64,000 bases of DNA from Schistocerca nitens (taxonomy: Eukaryota > Arthropoda > Insecta > Orthoptera > Acrididae), in contig NC_064614.1 in the NCBI RefSeq assembly GCF_023898315.1, forward strand, positions 382,787,348 through 382,851,347, given 5' to 3'. Below are positions 1-11,314 of this stretch, piece after piece (position 1 is the first letter of the stretch; each line of letters opens with the position of its first letter). Below the pieces are notes generated by a model. The model was not told the DNA's origin, did no database searches, and saw nothing but the letters and a program-made list of their open reading frames with translations. The translations under genes were made by a program, and so were the position numbers.

Positions 1-226
1 TTAAGAAGAGAATGATTGGCAAACTGCTCTCTTGAAGATAGATCTGTACACTGACAATATTTCAAAATTCAAACATATGTGAATGGGGAGCACTGCTGCG
101 ACGTTTTGAATAGATGAATATTGAATAAAGAATGTAGCTACTTAATTTGTGTAGCCTTCCCTTCTGTCAACAATATTCCTTAAAAAAAAAAGATTCGGCC
201 AACTCGAACGATGGGATTTTAGTAAT

Positions 227-3200
227 GTTGTTTGTTCTTGTGGTCTTCGGTCCTGAGACTGGTTTGATGCAGCTCTCCATGCTACTCTATCCTGTGCAAG
301 CTTCTTCATCTCCCAGTACTTACTGTAACCTACATCCTTAATCTGCTTAGTGTATTCCTCTCTTGGTCTCCCTCTACGATTTTTACCCTCCACGCTGCCC
401 TCCAATGATAAATTTGTTATCCCTTGATGCCTCAGAACATGTCCTGCCAACCCATCCCTCCTTCTAGTCAAGTTGTGCCACAAATCTCCCTTCTCCCCAA
501 TTCTATTCAATACCTCCTCATTAGTTATGTCATCTACCCATCTAATCTTCAGCTTTCTTCTGTAGCACCACATTTCAAAAGTTTCTATTCTCTTCTTCTC
601 CAAACTATTTATCGTCCATGTTTCACTTCCATACATGGCTACACTCCATACAAATACTTTCAGAAACGACTTCCTGACACTTAAATCTATACTCGATGTT
701 AACAAATTTCTCTTCTTCAGAAACGCTTTCCTTGCCATTGCTAGTCTACAATTTATATCCTCTCTACTTCGACCATCATCACTTATTTTGCTCCCCAAAT
801 CGCAAAACTCCTAATCTAGTTCCCTCAGCATCACCCGATTTAACTCGACTACATTGCATTATCCTCGTTTTGCTTTTGTTGATGTTCATCTTATATACTC
901 CTTTCAAGACACTGTCCATTCCATTCAACTGCTCTTCCAAGCCCTTTGCTGTCTCTGACAGAATTACAATGTCATCGGCGAACCTCAAAGTTTTTATTTC
1001 TTCTCCATGGTTTTTAATACCTACTCCGAATTTTCCTTTTGTTTCCTTTACTGCTTGCTCAATATACAGATTGAACAACATTAGGGAGAGGCTACAACCC
1101 TGTCTCACTCCCTTCCCAACCACTGCTTCCCTTTCATGTCCCTCCACTCTTATAACTGCCATCTGGTTTCTGTAGAAATTGTAAATAGCCTTTCGCTCAC
1201 TGTATTTTACCCCTGCCACCTTTAGAATTTGAAAGAGAGTATTCCAGTCAACATTGTCAAAAGCTTTCTCTAAGTCTACAAATGCTAGAAACGTAGGTTT
1301 GCCTTTCCTTAATCTTTCTTCTAAGATAAGTCGTAAGGTCACTATTGCCTCACGTGTTCCAATATTTCTGTGGAATCCAAACTGATCTTCCCCGAGGTCG
1401 GCTTCTACTAGTTTTTCCATTCGTCTGTAAAGAATTCGCGTTAGTATTTTGCAGCTGTGACTTATTACACTGATAGTTCGGTAATTTTCACATCTGCCAA
1501 CACCTGCTTTCTTTGGGATTGGAATTATTATATTCTTCTTGAAGTCTAAGGGTATTTCGCCTGTCTCATACATCTTGCTCACCTGATGGTAGAGTTTTGT
1601 CATGACTGGCTCTCCCAAGGCCGTCAGTAGTTCTAACGGAATGTTGTCTACTCCCGGGGCCTTGTTTCGACTCAGGTCTTTCAGTGCTGTGTCAAACTCT
1701 TCACGCAGTATCGTATCTCCCATTTCATCTTCATCTACATCCTCTTCCATTTCCATAATATTGTCCTCAACTACATCGCCCTTGTATAGACCCTCTATAT
1801 ACTCCTTCCACCTATCTGCCTTCCCTTCTTTGCTTAGAACTGGGTTTCCATCTGAGCTCTTGATATTCATACAAGTGGTTCTCTTTTCTCCAAAGATCTC
1901 TTTAATTTTCCTGTAGGCAGTATCTACCTTACTCCTAGTGACATAAGCCTCTACACCCTTACATTTGTCCTCTAGCCATGCCTGCGTAGACATTTTGCAC
2001 TTCCTGTCGATCTCATTTTTGACACGTTTGTATTCCTTTTTGCCTGCTTCATTTACTGCATTTTTATATTTTCTCCTTTCATCAGTTACATTCAATATTT
2101 CTTTTGTTACCCAAGGATTTCTACTAGCCCTCGTCTTTTTACCTACTTGATCATCTGCTGCCTTCACTATTTCATCCCTCAGAGCTTCCAATTCTTCTTC
2201 TACTGTATTTCTTTCCCCCATTCGTGACAATTGTTCGCTCATGCTCTCCCTGAAACTCTGTACAACCTCTGGTTTAGTCAGTTTATCTAGGTCCCATCTC
2301 CTTAAATTCCAACCTTTTTGCAGTTTCTTCAGTTTTAATCTACAGTTCATAACCAATAGATTGTGGTCAGAGCCCACATCTGCCCCTTTAAATGTCTGAC
2401 AATTTAAAACCTGGTTCCTAAATCTCTGTCTTACCATTATATAATCTATCTGATACCTTCTAGTATCTCCAGGATTCTTCCAGGTATACAACCTTCTTTT
2501 ACGATTCTTGAACCAAATGTTAGCTATGATTAAGTTGTGCTCTGAGCAAAATTCTACCAGATGGCATCCTCTTTCATTTCTTACCCCCAATCCATATTCA
2601 CCTACTATGTTTCCTTCTCTCCCTTTGCCTTCTCTCGAATTCCTGTCACCCATGACTATTACATTTTCGTCTCCCTTCACTACCTGAATAATTTCTTTTA
2701 TCTCATTATACATTTCATCAATTTCTTCATCATCTGCTGATCTAGTTGGCATATAAACTTGTACTACTGTAGTAGGCGTGGGCTTCGTGTCTATCTTGGC
2801 CACAATAGTGCGTTCACTGTGCTGTTTGTAGTAGCTTATCCGCACTAAAATTTTTTTTTCATTATTAAACCTACTCCTGCATTACCCCTGTATGATTTTG
2901 TATTTATAACCCTGTATTCACCTGACTAAAAGTCTTGTTCCTCCTTCCACCGAACTTCACTAATTCCCACTATATCTAACTTTAACCAATCCATTTCCCT
3001 TTTTAAATTTTCTAACCTACCTGCCCGTTTAAGGGATCTGACATTCCACGCTCCGATCCGTAGAACGCCAGTTTTCTTTCTCCTGATAACGACGTCCTCT
3101 TGAGTAGTCCCCGCCCGGAGATCCGAATGGGGGACTATTTTACCTCCAGTATATTTTACCCAAGAGGACGCCATCATCATTTAACCATACAGTAAAGTTG

Positions 3201-3482
3201 CATGCCCTCGGGAAAAATTACGGCTGTAGTTTCCCCTTGCTTTCAGTCGTTCGCAGTACCAGCACAGCAAGGCCGTTTTGGTTAGTGTTACAAGGCCAAA
3301 TCAGTCAATCATCCAGACTGTTGCCCCTGCAACTACTGAAAAGGCTGCTGCCCCTCTTCAGGAACCACATGTTTGTCTGGCCTCTCAACAGATACCCCTC
3401 CGTTGTGGTTGCACCTACGGTACGGCCATCTGCATCGCTGAGTCATGCAAGCCTCCCCACCAACGGCAATGTCCATGGTTCA
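227..3482 (-). mobile_element. RTE-clade LINE, copy 1
   Basis: A non-LTR retrotransposon read on the minus strand, with a 5' leader (about 3181-3482), one long ORF and almost no 3' UTR. The 3' end is a short A/C-rich tail (AAGAACAAACAACA on the minus strand), as expected of RTE elements that end in short tandem repeats. It aligns over almost its whole length with a second copy at 40552-43783 and extends about 55 bp further 5' than that copy. The single ORF with an endonuclease before the reverse transcriptase, and the WRAA-containing C-terminal region, are RTE (RTE-BovB-like) traits. I saw no clear target-site duplication. Confidence 0.9.
247..3180 (-). pseudogene. RTE ORF: endonuclease/reverse transcriptase, broken
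   Basis: Encodes an APE-type endonuclease (start MMMASSWVKY; SEVRW, MGDRNS and SDHNLL motifs) followed by reverse transcriptase (NKAPGVDNIP, FVDLEKAFDN, VRQGCSL, LRFADDIVIL) and the RTE C-terminal region (FEMWCYRR, WRAA). Comparison with the copy at 40577-43538 shows these lesions: a TGG to TAG stop near 2928, a one-base deletion in a T run near 2855, a 26-bp deletion near 808 and loss of the terminal TGA (now CGA at 247-249), so translation would run into flanking DNA. MGDRNS has Arg where the usual endonuclease motif is GDxN with a small or hydrophobic residue. The polymerase FADD box is intact. The enzyme would nick genomic DNA and prime reverse transcription at the nick, but this copy cannot make it. 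Confidence 0.9.
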
Positions 3483-4205
3483 TTTCTAGCATTTCTACGG
3501 TTCGAATAACATTTGCTTGTATTTTTCTTAATTCAGTTGTGTATGTGCTCCTAATTCAATAAATTTTGCCGTGCAGCTCAAATATTGCCAATCTAGCTAT
3601 GTTCTGATCGCACGTGACGGTCTCAGGAGCAGCAATATGTTGCTTATTTTTGTAATCAGCATCACTGAAATCCCACAAACACCTATGCAAAGCATTGATA
3701 TCCAAAAAACGAACATTATTCTCCGTTCCCCACTTCATATTTATATTTGTCTATACTCTACGAACACACATAACCTCAAAACCCATGCAACTAGTGTCGC
3801 CGAAGTTGGAACTCCCCGGAAGTGTTTAATTTCACCGACGAGTTGCGCAAACGCGCGGCGCGCATGTGCTGTGGCCGGTAGCGCAGTTGCCTGCAACCCA
3901 GTGTCGTCATGTAAACTAGGCTTGAAAGCACAAAGAACTGCGACAAGTTGTTATAAGTACTGTCCATTTATTCAATATTTTAGCTATGAGTGATGGGGCA
4001 CTCTTCGCACCTGGTATGTTGCCCCACTCGTAACGTCAAAAGGTTATCTTAAAAGAAACCGCTAATTAAATTCGTACTTCGTAATATAAATATTTTCATT
4101 TATAGAATAGTAATGTAAAGAAAAAACAATACTACATTTTTCAAGAACTGTGTTGTGCACACCCACTCAAATTTTAATGGTTTCTTGAGTGACCGAACAT
4201 ACCGG
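3483..4205. other. Unassigned interval
   Basis: No coding domain or known repeat recognised. It is AT-rich except for a GC-rich patch around 3835-3905. It lies between the 5' end of the RTE copy and the point where the CR1-like LINE loses recognisable coding sequence, so it may hold decayed LINE sequence or an unrecognised insertion. Confidence 0.4.
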
Positions 4206-4222
4206 TAGTCGACGCCTATGCT

Positions 4223-5654
4223 TCATTTTAACAATTTCATCTGTTTCTCACCACCACTAATACGTATTTCATTCATCTTGTCAGTGTTACGAGGATTAAA
4301 TTGGAGCAATTCTCCTGGGTTTTCCTTTATACAAGAGCATTTGAAAACAGAGATAAGCATTTCAGCTTTTGCTTTGCTGCCCTCAATTTCAGTTCCTGTC
4401 TTATTCGCTAGGGACTGGACACTAACTTTGTGGTGCCAATATCAGGCTTTATAAATGACCAGAATTTCTTTGGGTTCTGTGAAAGATCATTTGACAATAT
4501 TCTGCTATGATAGTCATTGAAGGCATCATATTTGGCTCTCTTGACAGTCAAGTGTGTTTAATTCAGCACTTCTCTCTCTGTAGCCCTACTCTTTGTTTCA
4601 CACCTGTTATGCAGTAATCTCCGTTTCTCTAAAGGTTTCTTCACAGTAACTGTATACCATAGAGGTACCCTCCCCTTTGGACTGTTTACTGGGTTCATAT
4701 CTATCCAGTGCGTGGTCAACTATTCTTTTAAACTTGAGCCGTAGTTGCTCTACATACTTCTGCCCTTTGCTGAAAATCTCAACTTCCTCACTAAGATATG
4801 ACACTACCGTCTTTTTTATCTAGTTTACTGAACGTATGTATCTTTCTGCTTGTTTTAGTTGTCCTTTGCACCTTAGCAAGCGTTGTTGCCATAATTGCGT
4901 CCTGGTCTCAAATACCAGTTTCGATTAGGACATCTTGAAAGAGTTCTAGTCGATTTGTTGTCATTAGATCCAATATATTTACATCATGAGTGGGGTTCCC
5001 ATATATCTTTTCCAGGTATTTTTCAGAGAAGGGATTTAGTAAAGCTCCACAGCACGTCTTATCAAGCCCACCACTAACAAAACAGTAATTTTCCCAATTA
5101 ACTGTTGGATGATTAAAGTCTCCACCAACGATTACGGTATGATTGGAGAACTTATGTACAAATGAATTGAGGTTTTCGGATACAACAGGAGACGCGTCCG
5201 GTGGGCAACAGAAGAATCCAATTATCAGTTTATGCCCACCCCTGATACTGTGTCTTGCCCAAACAATCTCACACGCAGCTTCAATTTCTATTTCGGTGGA
5301 ATAAAGTTTCTTGTCTACTGCGACAAATACACCACCTCCATTTCCCGTTTGCCTATCCTTCCGATATACACTTAAATTTTTCTCAAAAATATCACTCCTA
5401 TCAATGTCAGGTTTCAACCAGCTTTCTGTGCCTATTATTATGTGAGCTTCACTGCTTTTCGTGACCGCTTCAAATTCTGGCTCTTTTTTGTGAATACTTT
5501 GACAGTTTACCAACAGAATTTTAATACTCTCACTGGTGGGAGGCATTTCTTTCGATCTTACACTGATACTTCTGGGTTTCCCACAGCTATCGTTATCTGG
5601 ATTGGATGAAGAGCCGCCTAATTTAAAAAAAAACGTTGTGTGCACCCCACACAC
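4223..5654 (-). pseudogene. CR1-like ORF2: endonuclease domain and linker only
   Basis: The first 248 codons (5654-4908) are open and encode an APE-type endonuclease: ILLVNCQS, GTESWL (metal-binding Glu), VGGDFNHP and LDLMTTNR. A TGA at 4908-4910 interrupts the region leading to the final His-containing motif (GI-stop-DQDAI where SDH-like sequence is expected). Downstream minus-strand frames match the linker that precedes reverse transcriptase in related elements (LKFKRIVDHALDRYEPSK at 4804-4607, then LLQFNPRNTDKMNE near 4270). The frame shifts several times and no reverse-transcriptase motif follows. The intact protein would nick target DNA for retrotransposition. Confidence 0.8.
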
Positions 5655-6160
5655 AATCAGCTACCTGAGTAGCAGCCTCTGATGTGTAATGCACACTTGA
5701 CCAACTTACGGGCTCCCTACAGTTCTCAATTCTGTGGTGCAAGTCCAGGAAGTCGCAGTGTAGCTTGTCACAGAACCTTCGAAGTCTCTGTTCAGTTCTT
5801 CCACTCCACTCAGAACAAAAGTATCACGATCAGTAATGGGGACAACGCTGCGAATTGTGAGCTTCATTGAAACTCCATGCGCAAGGCTGGTCTTCACAAC
5901 CTTCTCTGCCAGTCGTTGGAATAATCCAAGTGCGACCCTAGAGCCCAGACGACAGGCGTCATTTGTGCCAACGAGTGCCACAATCTGCAGTTGGCTGCAT
6001 CCTGTTTCCTCAACAGCTGCTGGAATATCATCTTCAACATGCTGAATGAGGCCCCAGACACACACACACTGAGTGCACCTGGTGTCCTTTCCTGTCCCTT
6101 GCTGCCGTTCCCATAAGGGGTACAACCATTCGCATACGTTTGAACTGCCGACGATTAATA

Positions 6161-7542
6161 CACTACTGGCCATTAAAATTGCTACACCAAGAAGAAATGC
6201 ACATGATAAACGGGTATTCATTGGACAAATATATTATACTAGAACTGACATGTGATTATATTTTCACGCAATTTGGATGCTTAGATCCTGAGAAAACAGT
6301 ACCCAGAACAACCACCATTGGCCCTAATAACAGCCTCGATACGCCGGCGCATTGAGTCAAACAGAGCTTGGATGGCGTGTACAGTTAAAGCTGCCCATGC
6401 AGCTTCAACACGATACTACAGTTCATCAAGAGTAGTGACTGGTGTATTGTGACGAACCAGTTGCTAGGCCACCATTGACCAGACGTTTTTAATTGGAGAG
6501 AGATCTGGAGAATGTGCTGGCCAGGGCAGCAGTCGAACATTTTCTGTATCCAGAAAGGCCCGTACAGGACCTGCAACATGCGGTCGTGCATTATCCTGCT
6601 GAAGTGTAGGGCTTCGCAGGGATCGAATGAAGGGTAGAGCCACTGGTTGTATCACATCTGAAATGTAACGTCCACTGTTCAAAGTGCCATCAATGTGAAC
6701 AAGAGATGACCGAGACGTGTAACCAATGGCACCCCATACCATCACGCCGAGTGATACGCCAGTATGGTGATGACGAATACACGCTTCCAATGTGCGTTCA
6801 CCGCGATGTCGCCAAACACGGGTGCGACCATCACGATCCTGTAAACAGAAACTGGATTCATCCGAAAAAATGACGTTTTTCCATTCGTGCACCCAGGTTC
6901 GTCGTTGAGTACACCATCGCAGGCGCTCCTGTCTGTGATGCAGCGTCAAGGGTGACCGCAGCCATGGTCTCCGAGCTGATAGTCCATGCTGCTGCAAACG
7001 TCGTCGAACTGTTCGTGCAGATGGTTGTTGTCTTGTAAACGTCCCCATCTGTTAACTCAGGGATCTAGACGTTACAGCCTTGCGGATAAGATGCCTGTCA
7101 TCTCGACTGCTAGTGATACGAGGCCGTTAGGATCCAGCACGGCGTTCCGTATTACCCTCCTGAACCCACCGATTCCATATTCTGCTAACAGTCATTGGAT
7201 CTCGACCAACGCGAGCAGCAATGTCGCGATACGATAAACCGCAATCGCGATAGGCTGCAATCCAACCTTTATCAAAGTCGGAAACGTGATGGTACGCATT
7301 TCTCCTCCTTACACGAGGCACCACAACAACGTTTCACCAGGCAACGCCAGTCAACTGCTGTTTGTGTATGAGAAATCGGTTGGAAACTTTCCTCATGTCA
7401 GCACGTTGTGGGTGTCGCCAACCTTGTGAGAATGCTCTCAAAAGCTAATCATTGCATATCACAGCATCTTCTTCCTGTCGGTTAAATGTCGCGTCTATAG
7501 CACGTCATCTTCGTGGTGTAGCAATTTTAATGGCCAGTAGTG
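6161..7542 (-). mobile_element. Tc1-like DNA transposon inserted in LINE ORF1
   Basis: A 1382-bp element bounded by inverted repeats starting CACTACTGGCCATTAAAA and agreeing over about 34 bp with one mismatch. TA dinucleotides at 6159-6160 and 7543-7544 are the target duplication expected of Tc1/mariner transposition. The interrupted LINE frame resumes exactly across the junction, which fixes both boundaries. It encodes a DD34E-type transposase on the minus strand, now defective. Confidence 0.95.
6281..7324 (-). pseudogene. Tc1-like transposase, nonsense-riddled
   Basis: A single reading frame of about 347 codons. It holds an N-terminal helix-turn-helix (DFDKGWIAAYRDCG, YRDIAARVGRDPMTVSRIW), a second recognition domain ending PSARTVRRRLQQHGL, and the catalytic core. 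Catalytic residues are Asp in FSDESSF (about codon 155), Asp in LQQDNARPH (about 244) and, 34 residues later, Lys where Glu is required (SPIKNVW; GAA to AAA). In-frame stops lie at about 7125, 7056, 6464 and 6421, with no obvious frameshift. The protein would cut and paste the element at TA sites. The Glu to Lys change alone should abolish DDE chemistry, so this copy must have moved in trans or decayed later. Confidence 0.92.
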
Positions 7543-8522
7543 TAGACCACTACACTTTTGCATTTGCCTCCTCTTGACACTGGACAAAACAGCATATCCC
7601 AAAACAGGTAAAGTGAGTCCCACTGCCTCACTTTCGGTTTCAGTGAGAGAGATAACCTCAAAATTGTTGGTTAGGAGGATCAGTACAACGCCATGTACTC
7701 CCTGGTCCACATCCACACTGTACAGGATGCCTAGATGTACCATCGACCCTATACTTTCTGCAGAAGAAACAGGATCCACTGAAGAGGATAGTATTTGAGA
7801 TACTTCTGCTACTGACATGACAGGTACACGATTCTCGGGAGCTCTTCCAACGCACCGATGTGCACCAGCTGCCATTCGTTTCACAGTAGTCAGGGCGATT
7901 TCCAGCTGCTGACGAAGTCAACCAATTGATACAGTGTTCGAGAATAAGGTGGATGCACATGCAAATGGACACACGCTGGCGGATGAGTATTTACTCTCAG
8001 TATAGTACTGAAAATGGCTGAACGGCTTACAGCCCAAGTATTTGCAAAAGACAAAGTTTGTTAATGGCTGAATTCCGGCAATTTAGTGGGGCAGCCTTTC
8101 ACCTGCACAAAATATCAGTCTGTACAGGTAGTTTTATTTCGCTTTACCGATTTCAACAGATTAATTTGTCAGCTTCACAAGACTACAAAATCTAAGATAC
8201 TATTAATCATTAGACCTTAGCCATTCATTTATGTGAGACGTTGATCTTTATACATAATGAAAAGCCTCCAAGTGTCAAATTTCTCAAATCTGGGGTATAC
8301 AAAATATTCCGTGATCAACAGTGTGTTAAAAATGACAGATTTCAGCCATTACCTCTCACCTCGGACGACGCAGTGACTGACGGCCATCACTTAACGATCG
8401 AGACTGACGACGTTTACGTAGAGTAGTACTAGTACGTAGTGCTAACAGACAACCAACCCTTTGTGAAATAACCGTAGAGATCAATGTGAGAGTGCGACGA
8501 ACGCATCCATTAGGACAGTGAG

Positions 8523-9170
8523 GTGAAATCTGGGTTTATGGGCACTGGCAGCAGACAACCAACCCGAGTGCCTTTGTTAACAGCACGACCTCACCTGGAG
8601 CGCGTCTCCTGTGCTTTTGACCATATCGGTAGGTCCCTAGACCACTGGAAAACTGTGGCCTGGCCAGATGAGTCCCGATTTCAGTTGTTAAGTCCTGATG
8701 GTAGGCTTCGGGAGTGGCGCAGGCGCCCCGAAACCATGGACCCAAGTTGTCAACAAGGCACTGTGCAAGCTGGCGGTTGCTCGCTAAGGATATGGGCTGT
8801 GTTTACATGGAATGCACTGGATCCTCTGGTCAAACTGAAGCGATCATTGACTGGAAATGGTTATGTTCGCCTACTTGAAGATCATTATCAGCCTTTCGGG
8901 GACTTCATTTTTATGGGTGACAACGCGCCATGTCACTGAGCCACAGAAATTCCAGATTGGTTTGAGGAACATTCTGGACAACTGGGGGAACGAATGATTT
9001 GGCTACTCAGATCGCCCGACATGAATTCCATCAAACATTTATGGGGAGTAATCGAGAAGTCAGTTCGTGCGCAAAGCCCTGCATCGGCTACACTTCCATA
9101 TTTGTAGACCGCTGTAGAGGCAGCATGACTCAATATTTCTGCAGAAGACTTGTAACGCCATGATGAGTCC
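8523..9170 (+). pseudogene. Tc1-like transposase core, broken
   Basis: An open segment to 8939 (138 residues) carries WPDESRFQLLSPDG (first catalytic Asp) and FMGDNAPCH (second Asp), then hits TGA. In the same frame the sequence continues with DWFEEHSGQ and RSPDMNSIKHLWGVIEKS, so the third catalytic residue is Lys where Tc1 enzymes have Glu. Further stops follow near 9105. The N-terminal DNA-binding region is not readable. A bare, inactive remnant. Confidence 0.82.
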
Positions 9171-9254
9171 ATGCCACGTCGAGTTGCTGAACTACGCAGC
9201 GCAAAAGGAGGTCCGACACGATGTTACGAGGTATCCTTTGACTTTTGTCACTCA

Positions 9255-10398
9255 CAAGGGAACCTCCCCATCGCACCCCCCTCAGATTTAGTTATAAGTT
9301 GCCGCAGTGGATAGGCCTTGAAAAACTGAACACAGATCAATCGAGAAAACAGGAAGAAGTTGTGTGGAACTACGAAAAAATAATCAAAATATACAAACTG
9401 AGTAGTCCATGCGCAAGATAGGCAACATGAAGGATAGACTGAACTCAGGAGCTCCGTGGTTCCGTGGTTAGCGTGAGCAGCTGCGGAGCGAGAGGTCCTT
9501 GGTTCAAGAGAAAAGTTTAATTTTTTATTTTCAGACAGTTATCAAAGTTCAAGCACTCACACATAATCAACTTCGCTCTCCAAAATTATAGGACATGTTC
9601 AGATTTGCTTGGACATATGCAGGATTTGACGGTCTACACACGGAAAAATTTTAAAACGTTAAAACATATGTTTTGACAGAGCACAGTGAAAAGTGTGCGA
9701 CTGTGTAACTGTTGGATTCATTTGTTGCAGTTTATGTGGCAAACTCTTATGTTTTCATCACTTTTTTTGGGAGTAATTATCATATCCACAAGAAAACCTA
9801 AATCGGGCAACGTAGAAGAATCTTTTTACCCATTCGCCAAGTGTACAAGTTAGGTGGGTCGACAACATATTCCTGTCATCTGACGCACGTGCCGTCACCA
9901 GTGTCGTATAGAATATATCAGACGTGTTTTCCTGTGGAGGAATCGGTTGACCTCTGACCTTGCGATCAAATGTTTTCGGTTTCCATTGGAGAGGCACGTC
10001 CTTTCGTCTACTAATCGCACGGTTTTGCATTGCGGTCGCAAAACACAGACACTAAACTTATTACAGTGAACAGAGACGTCAATGAACGAACTGACACATC
10101 ATAACTTTGCGAAAATAAAGAAAAACTTTTCCCTCGAATGGAGGCTTGAACCAAGGACCTCTTGTTCCACAGCTGCTCACCCTAACAAAGGGACCACGGC
10201 GCTCCTGAGCTCAGGCTATCCTTGATGTTGCCTATCTTGCACATGGACTACTCAGTTTGTATATTTTGCTTTTTTTTTCATAGTTCCACACAACTTCTTC
10301 CTCTTTTCTCGATTTAACTGTGTTCAGTTTTTCAAGGCCTATCCACTGTGCCAACTTATAACTAAATCTGAGGAGGGTGCAATGGGGAGGTTCCCTTG
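9255..10398. mobile_element. Foldback element with tRNA-like sequence in both arms
   Basis: Two long inverted arms of about 265-275 bp (roughly 9255-9525 and 10125-10398), both starting CAAGGGAACCTCCCCAT and about 90 percent identical, surround about 600 bp with no recognisable coding capacity. Each arm carries a tRNA-like stretch with a TTAGCGTGAGCAG box A-like segment and a GGTTCAAG box B-like segment (left about 9466-9508, right about 10144-10190). A TCA on each side (9252-9254 and 10399-10401) is the candidate 3-bp target duplication. It lies inside the right end of a Tc1-like remnant. No transposase, so it is non-autonomous; superfamily unknown. Confidence 0.85.
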
Positions 10399-10406
10399 TC
10401 AGTGTA

Positions 10407-11314
10407 TAGCGTATATTATCAAATTGTGACAATCAGCCGATTCCTTTCAGATACTAGTGTCAGCAGTCGCTTGTCTGGATCTACAAGCTATGCCACTTTT
10501 TTACATTTATTATACATAACTTCCTTTATATACGTCTGTCGTACTTTTATATGTTATGATGTGTGTCCCTTGCTGCTAAAACAACTTGACTCTGTACATA
10601 AATTCATTTGCTATAAATTGTCAATCTGTCAAACTGCGTTTATAATTATCACATTTTTTGACTTTCACGGCATTATGCTTCTTTGAAAAAGATATTGACA
10701 TCTACTAAACCATTACTAGGTAACTTTTTATAATGCAATTCTTATACTTCACATAAATGTATGGCCAAGATCTAACGCTGTATAATTCATGGAATTTTGT
10801 GGGCTTCTGAAGATGACAGATTGATCTGCTGAAAGCGTGAAGCGATATTAAACTGATTCTGCAACTGAGAATTAAGTTTTATTCTGGAAAACAGAACGAC
10901 TAGTTTCTAGTGTTGAGAAATGTAAGGTTACAGTCTTCACGAAACGCAAAGACAAGATTAATGAGTTATAAACGTTCTCACATATTACACTCAAATACCT
11001 AAGGTTTTGCAGAAATTACAGCTATCTATGACAGAGATTGTTTATAAAAGACTTTTTAGCTGTAAATTAAATACTACTCTGATGTAAATACTGCTTTATT
11101 AACAGGGGTAGCGTGAGCGGTAACAAGCGAGAGGGGATAATAGGAAGGATGCAAAATGTGAACTGACAGACATTTGCTCAAATATCTTGCAAAATTTTGA
11201 AAGTACAATCGTGTATCTAGGGCTGATTCCAGAAACACTCTCCCATGCCGTTCGTGGAGTTTCTGTAGAGACTTCTATGCTGATATAAGCCAAATAACAG
11301 CTAGCAACGAAATA
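10407..11314. other. Unassigned AT-rich interval
   Basis: No coding domain seen. About 50 bp at 10803-10853 resembles, in inverted orientation, 8131-8182 on the other side of the Tc1/foldback cluster, so at least that part is a dispersed repeat. The rest is AT-rich with no recognised feature. Confidence 0.4.

Larger units (their letters stand above)
5636..7884 (-). pseudogene. CR1-like ORF1 with SGNH/GDSL-esterase domain, interrupted
   Basis: The frame runs from 7884 to 7543, is interrupted by the Tc1-like element, and resumes in phase at 6158, down to 5706. Without the transposon and one TA copy it is open for about 264 codons. Esterase-like blocks straddle the insertion: LIVGSSNV just after it (block I, Asp of the usual GDS replaced by Ser) and LVGTNDACR (the GxND block) about 70 residues later. 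Near 5790 a one-base shift moves the reading to another frame, where a CDFLDLHHR segment and VHYTSEA, a candidate catalytic-His block, follow and reach a stop near 5636. ORF1 therefore overlaps the start of ORF2. CR1 ORF1 esterases are known; their substrate is not. No PHD finger is evident here. Confidence 0.75.
4223..7990 (-). mobile_element. CR1-like LINE, 3' part missing, split by a Tc1 element
   Basis: Minus-strand non-LTR retrotransposon with ORF1 (7884 down to about 5636), then the ORF2 endonuclease (5654-4908) and the endonuclease-RT linker (4804-4223). No reverse transcriptase follows. LINE copies normally lose their 5' end, so the missing 3' half implies a later deletion or rearrangement rather than incomplete reverse transcription. 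A Tc1-like transposon (6161-7542) sits inside ORF1. The esterase-type ORF1 followed by an APE endonuclease fits the CR1 clade of the Jockey superfamily; the finer family is not determined. Confidence 0.8.
8241..10404 (+). mobile_element. Tc1-like remnant (second family), split by foldback element
   Basis: Plus-strand remnant of a Tc1-like family also represented at 11315 and 21786. The left part is badly decayed; recognisable sequence starts around 8282. The right end (GACTTTTGTCACTCA, 9240-9254) is separated from its last bases (CAGTGTA, 10400-10406) by the foldback element at 9255-10398. The left inverted repeat is missing or unrecognisable. Confidence 0.75.

Noticed and set aside
424-684. 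Plus-strand ORFs opposite the RTE copies (also 1602-1916, 40757-41017, 41960-42274)
   Set aside because: They repeat in both RTE copies as antisense shadows of the conserved minus-strand frame, with no domain of their own.
5836-6355. Small plus-strand ORFs across the Tc1 left end
   Set aside because: Antisense to LINE ORF1 and the Tc1 terminal repeat, and cross an insertion boundary.
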